Assembly: GCA_964614345.1 (NCBI GenBank)
Contig: CAZTLP010000016.1
Location: forward strand, 1 to 25,034
Length of the DNA: 25,034 nt
Direction of reading: 5' to 3'
Origin: AEGEAN-183 sp964614345
GTDB taxonomy: Bacteria; Pseudomonadota; Gammaproteobacteria; Magnimaribacterales; Magnimaribacteraceae
In this document: in pieces, positions 24,358-25,034 of the stretch
Position numbering within the stretch: position 1 is the first letter of the stretch
Layout: the number at the start of each line of letters is the position of its first letter
The notes under the pieces: model-generated
Told to the model about the DNA's origin: nothing
The model's database searches: none
What the model saw: only the letters and a program-made list of their open reading frames with translations
Program-made: the position numbers and the translations under genes

Positions 24358-25034
24358 TCATGGCTTAAACCTTGCCCTTCTAGGAGGGGTGGCTTTGCTT
24401 GTCATAGGAAATTCACCTGCAACTCTTTTACCCTTTATTGTTGGTACCCTTGAAGATGGGTTTAATCTAGATAAACAAACAACTGGCTCAATTGTATCGA
24501 CAGAACTTATCGCCATGTCTTTAAGTGCGATTTTGTTTGGTTCCTTCGCTAGTAAAATAAATCTACGCCTATCTGCAATTCTTGGTTCTGCCACAGTAGT
24601 AATTGGTTATTACATCTGCTCTCTGGTCAATGACATAGAAATACTAAGATTAATCCGAGGATTTTCTGGTTTAGCTAGCGGACTTCTGATCGCCTCAGGT
24701 CATAGGGTATTAGCTGCCTCAGATAACCCTGAAAGAGCTTATGCTGCATTTACTTTCTTAATCAGTGTAACTGGCGCCTTGTTCTTATTTTTAGCAGGTA
24801 TAGCATCTGAAAAAGGAGGTTACACATCTTTATTTAGTACTTTTAGTCTAATTTTCATATTTATTTTTCCTCTAACGTTGTTGGCTCAAGCAACAAATAG
24901 GAGAACTTCTGTTGAGGTAATTGATACTAAGGAAGTCAATAATAATAAATTATTCCTTTTGATTATAGTTGGAGTAATTTTCTTTGCTATTCCTTCAGGT
25001 GGTATGTGGGCTTTTGTAGAAAGATTAGGAGTTC
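24344..25034 (+). CDS. MFS transporter, 3' end beyond the window
   Basis: An open frame of 230 codons with no stop before the window edge. It begins at GTG 24344 (MKKINHGLNLALLGG), 14 bases inside the DUF885 gene; the ATG at 24360 is in another frame and stops at once. The visible part has about six hydrophobic helices and the RGFSGLASGLLIASGHRVLAA segment, typical of DHA1-like major facilitator proteins. The substrate is unknown. Translational coupling with the exported peptidase suggests uptake of its product or a shared TetR-controlled unit. A minus-strand frame at 24358-24594 is its shadow. Confidence 0.82.
   Translation, partial: MKKINHGLNLALLGGVALLVIGNSPATLLPFIVGTLEDGFNLDKQTTGSIVSTELIAMSLSAILFGSFASKINLRLSAILGSATVVIGYYICSLVNDIEILRLIRGFSGLASGLLIASGHRVLAASDNPERAYAAFTFLISVTGALFLFLAGIASEKGGYTSLFSTFSLIFIFIFPLTLLAQATNRRTSVEVIDTKEVNNNKLFLLIIVGVIFFAIPSGGMWAFVERLGV

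Noticed and set aside
1..25034. Defence system, CRISPR array, prophage, integron or biosynthetic cluster
   Set aside because: No spaced repeats, integrase, transposase, nuclease, toxin-antitoxin pair or assembly-line enzyme was found; the genes are metabolic and housekeeping in type.

Overview
The window is AT-rich, tightly packed DNA from a Gram-negative bacterium. A porin, a lipoprotein, a type II secretion protein N and a Pit phosphate carrier point to a Gram-negative cell. The base composition, very short spacers and wealth of crotonases, short-chain dehydrogenases (SDRs) and VOC-fold proteins fit a streamlined marine gammaproteobacterium of the SAR86 type; that placement is inference. 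There are three runs of exactly 100 N (7609-7708, 9355-9454, 21778-21877), so this is a draft or metagenome scaffold. No rRNA, tRNA, CRISPR array, insertion sequence or phage gene was seen.

Layout. 59-2184 (+): small membrane protein, ferritin-like di-iron protein and a two-module VOC protein, meeting a YwaF/TIGR02206 membrane protein tail to tail. 2952-5789 (+): NTP/NDP-exchanger-like carrier, Rieske ferredoxin, atypical crotonase, small lipoprotein. 5781-9032 (-): single-domain VOC protein with extradiol-type metal ligands, SDR, MhpA-like flavin hydroxylase (N-terminus lost in a gap), and an SDR lacking the usual Tyr and Lys. 9107-13985 (+), divergent from the last: FAH-family hydrolase (broken by a gap), SDR, crotonase, acyl-CoA synthetase, SDR. 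13990-15734 (-): isoaspartyl peptidase/asparaginase with a possible signal peptide, and a crotonase with both catalytic Glu residues. 15811-17345: class I glutamine amidotransferase and TauD-like dioxygenase, converging. 17431-20393 (+): porin, DUF47/PhoU-like protein and Pit phosphate transporter. 20476-21957 (+): GspN-like protein and SRAP/YedK. 21943-24357: TetR regulator divergent from a DUF885 metallopeptidase, followed by a truncated MFS transporter running off the end.

How it fits together. The middle 8 kb looks like a catabolic island. A flavin hydroxylase, a possible ring-cleaving VOC enzyme and an FAH-family hydrolase are the classic parts of hydroxylation, extradiol cleavage and C-C hydrolysis of an aromatic compound. 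The acyl-CoA synthetase, crotonases and SDRs could activate and beta-oxidise the resulting or incoming acid. The substrate cannot be read from the sequence. The porin-DUF47-Pit block is a plausible phosphate-uptake unit. The best regulatory signal is a perfect 8-bp inverted repeat between the TetR gene and the DUF885 peptidase.

Assembly. The third N run is false: the 55 bases before it recur exactly after it, and merging the copies restores a complete SRAP gene. The other two gaps hide more than 100 bases, judged from the protein segments missing; the long frame read through the first is an artefact joining two genes.
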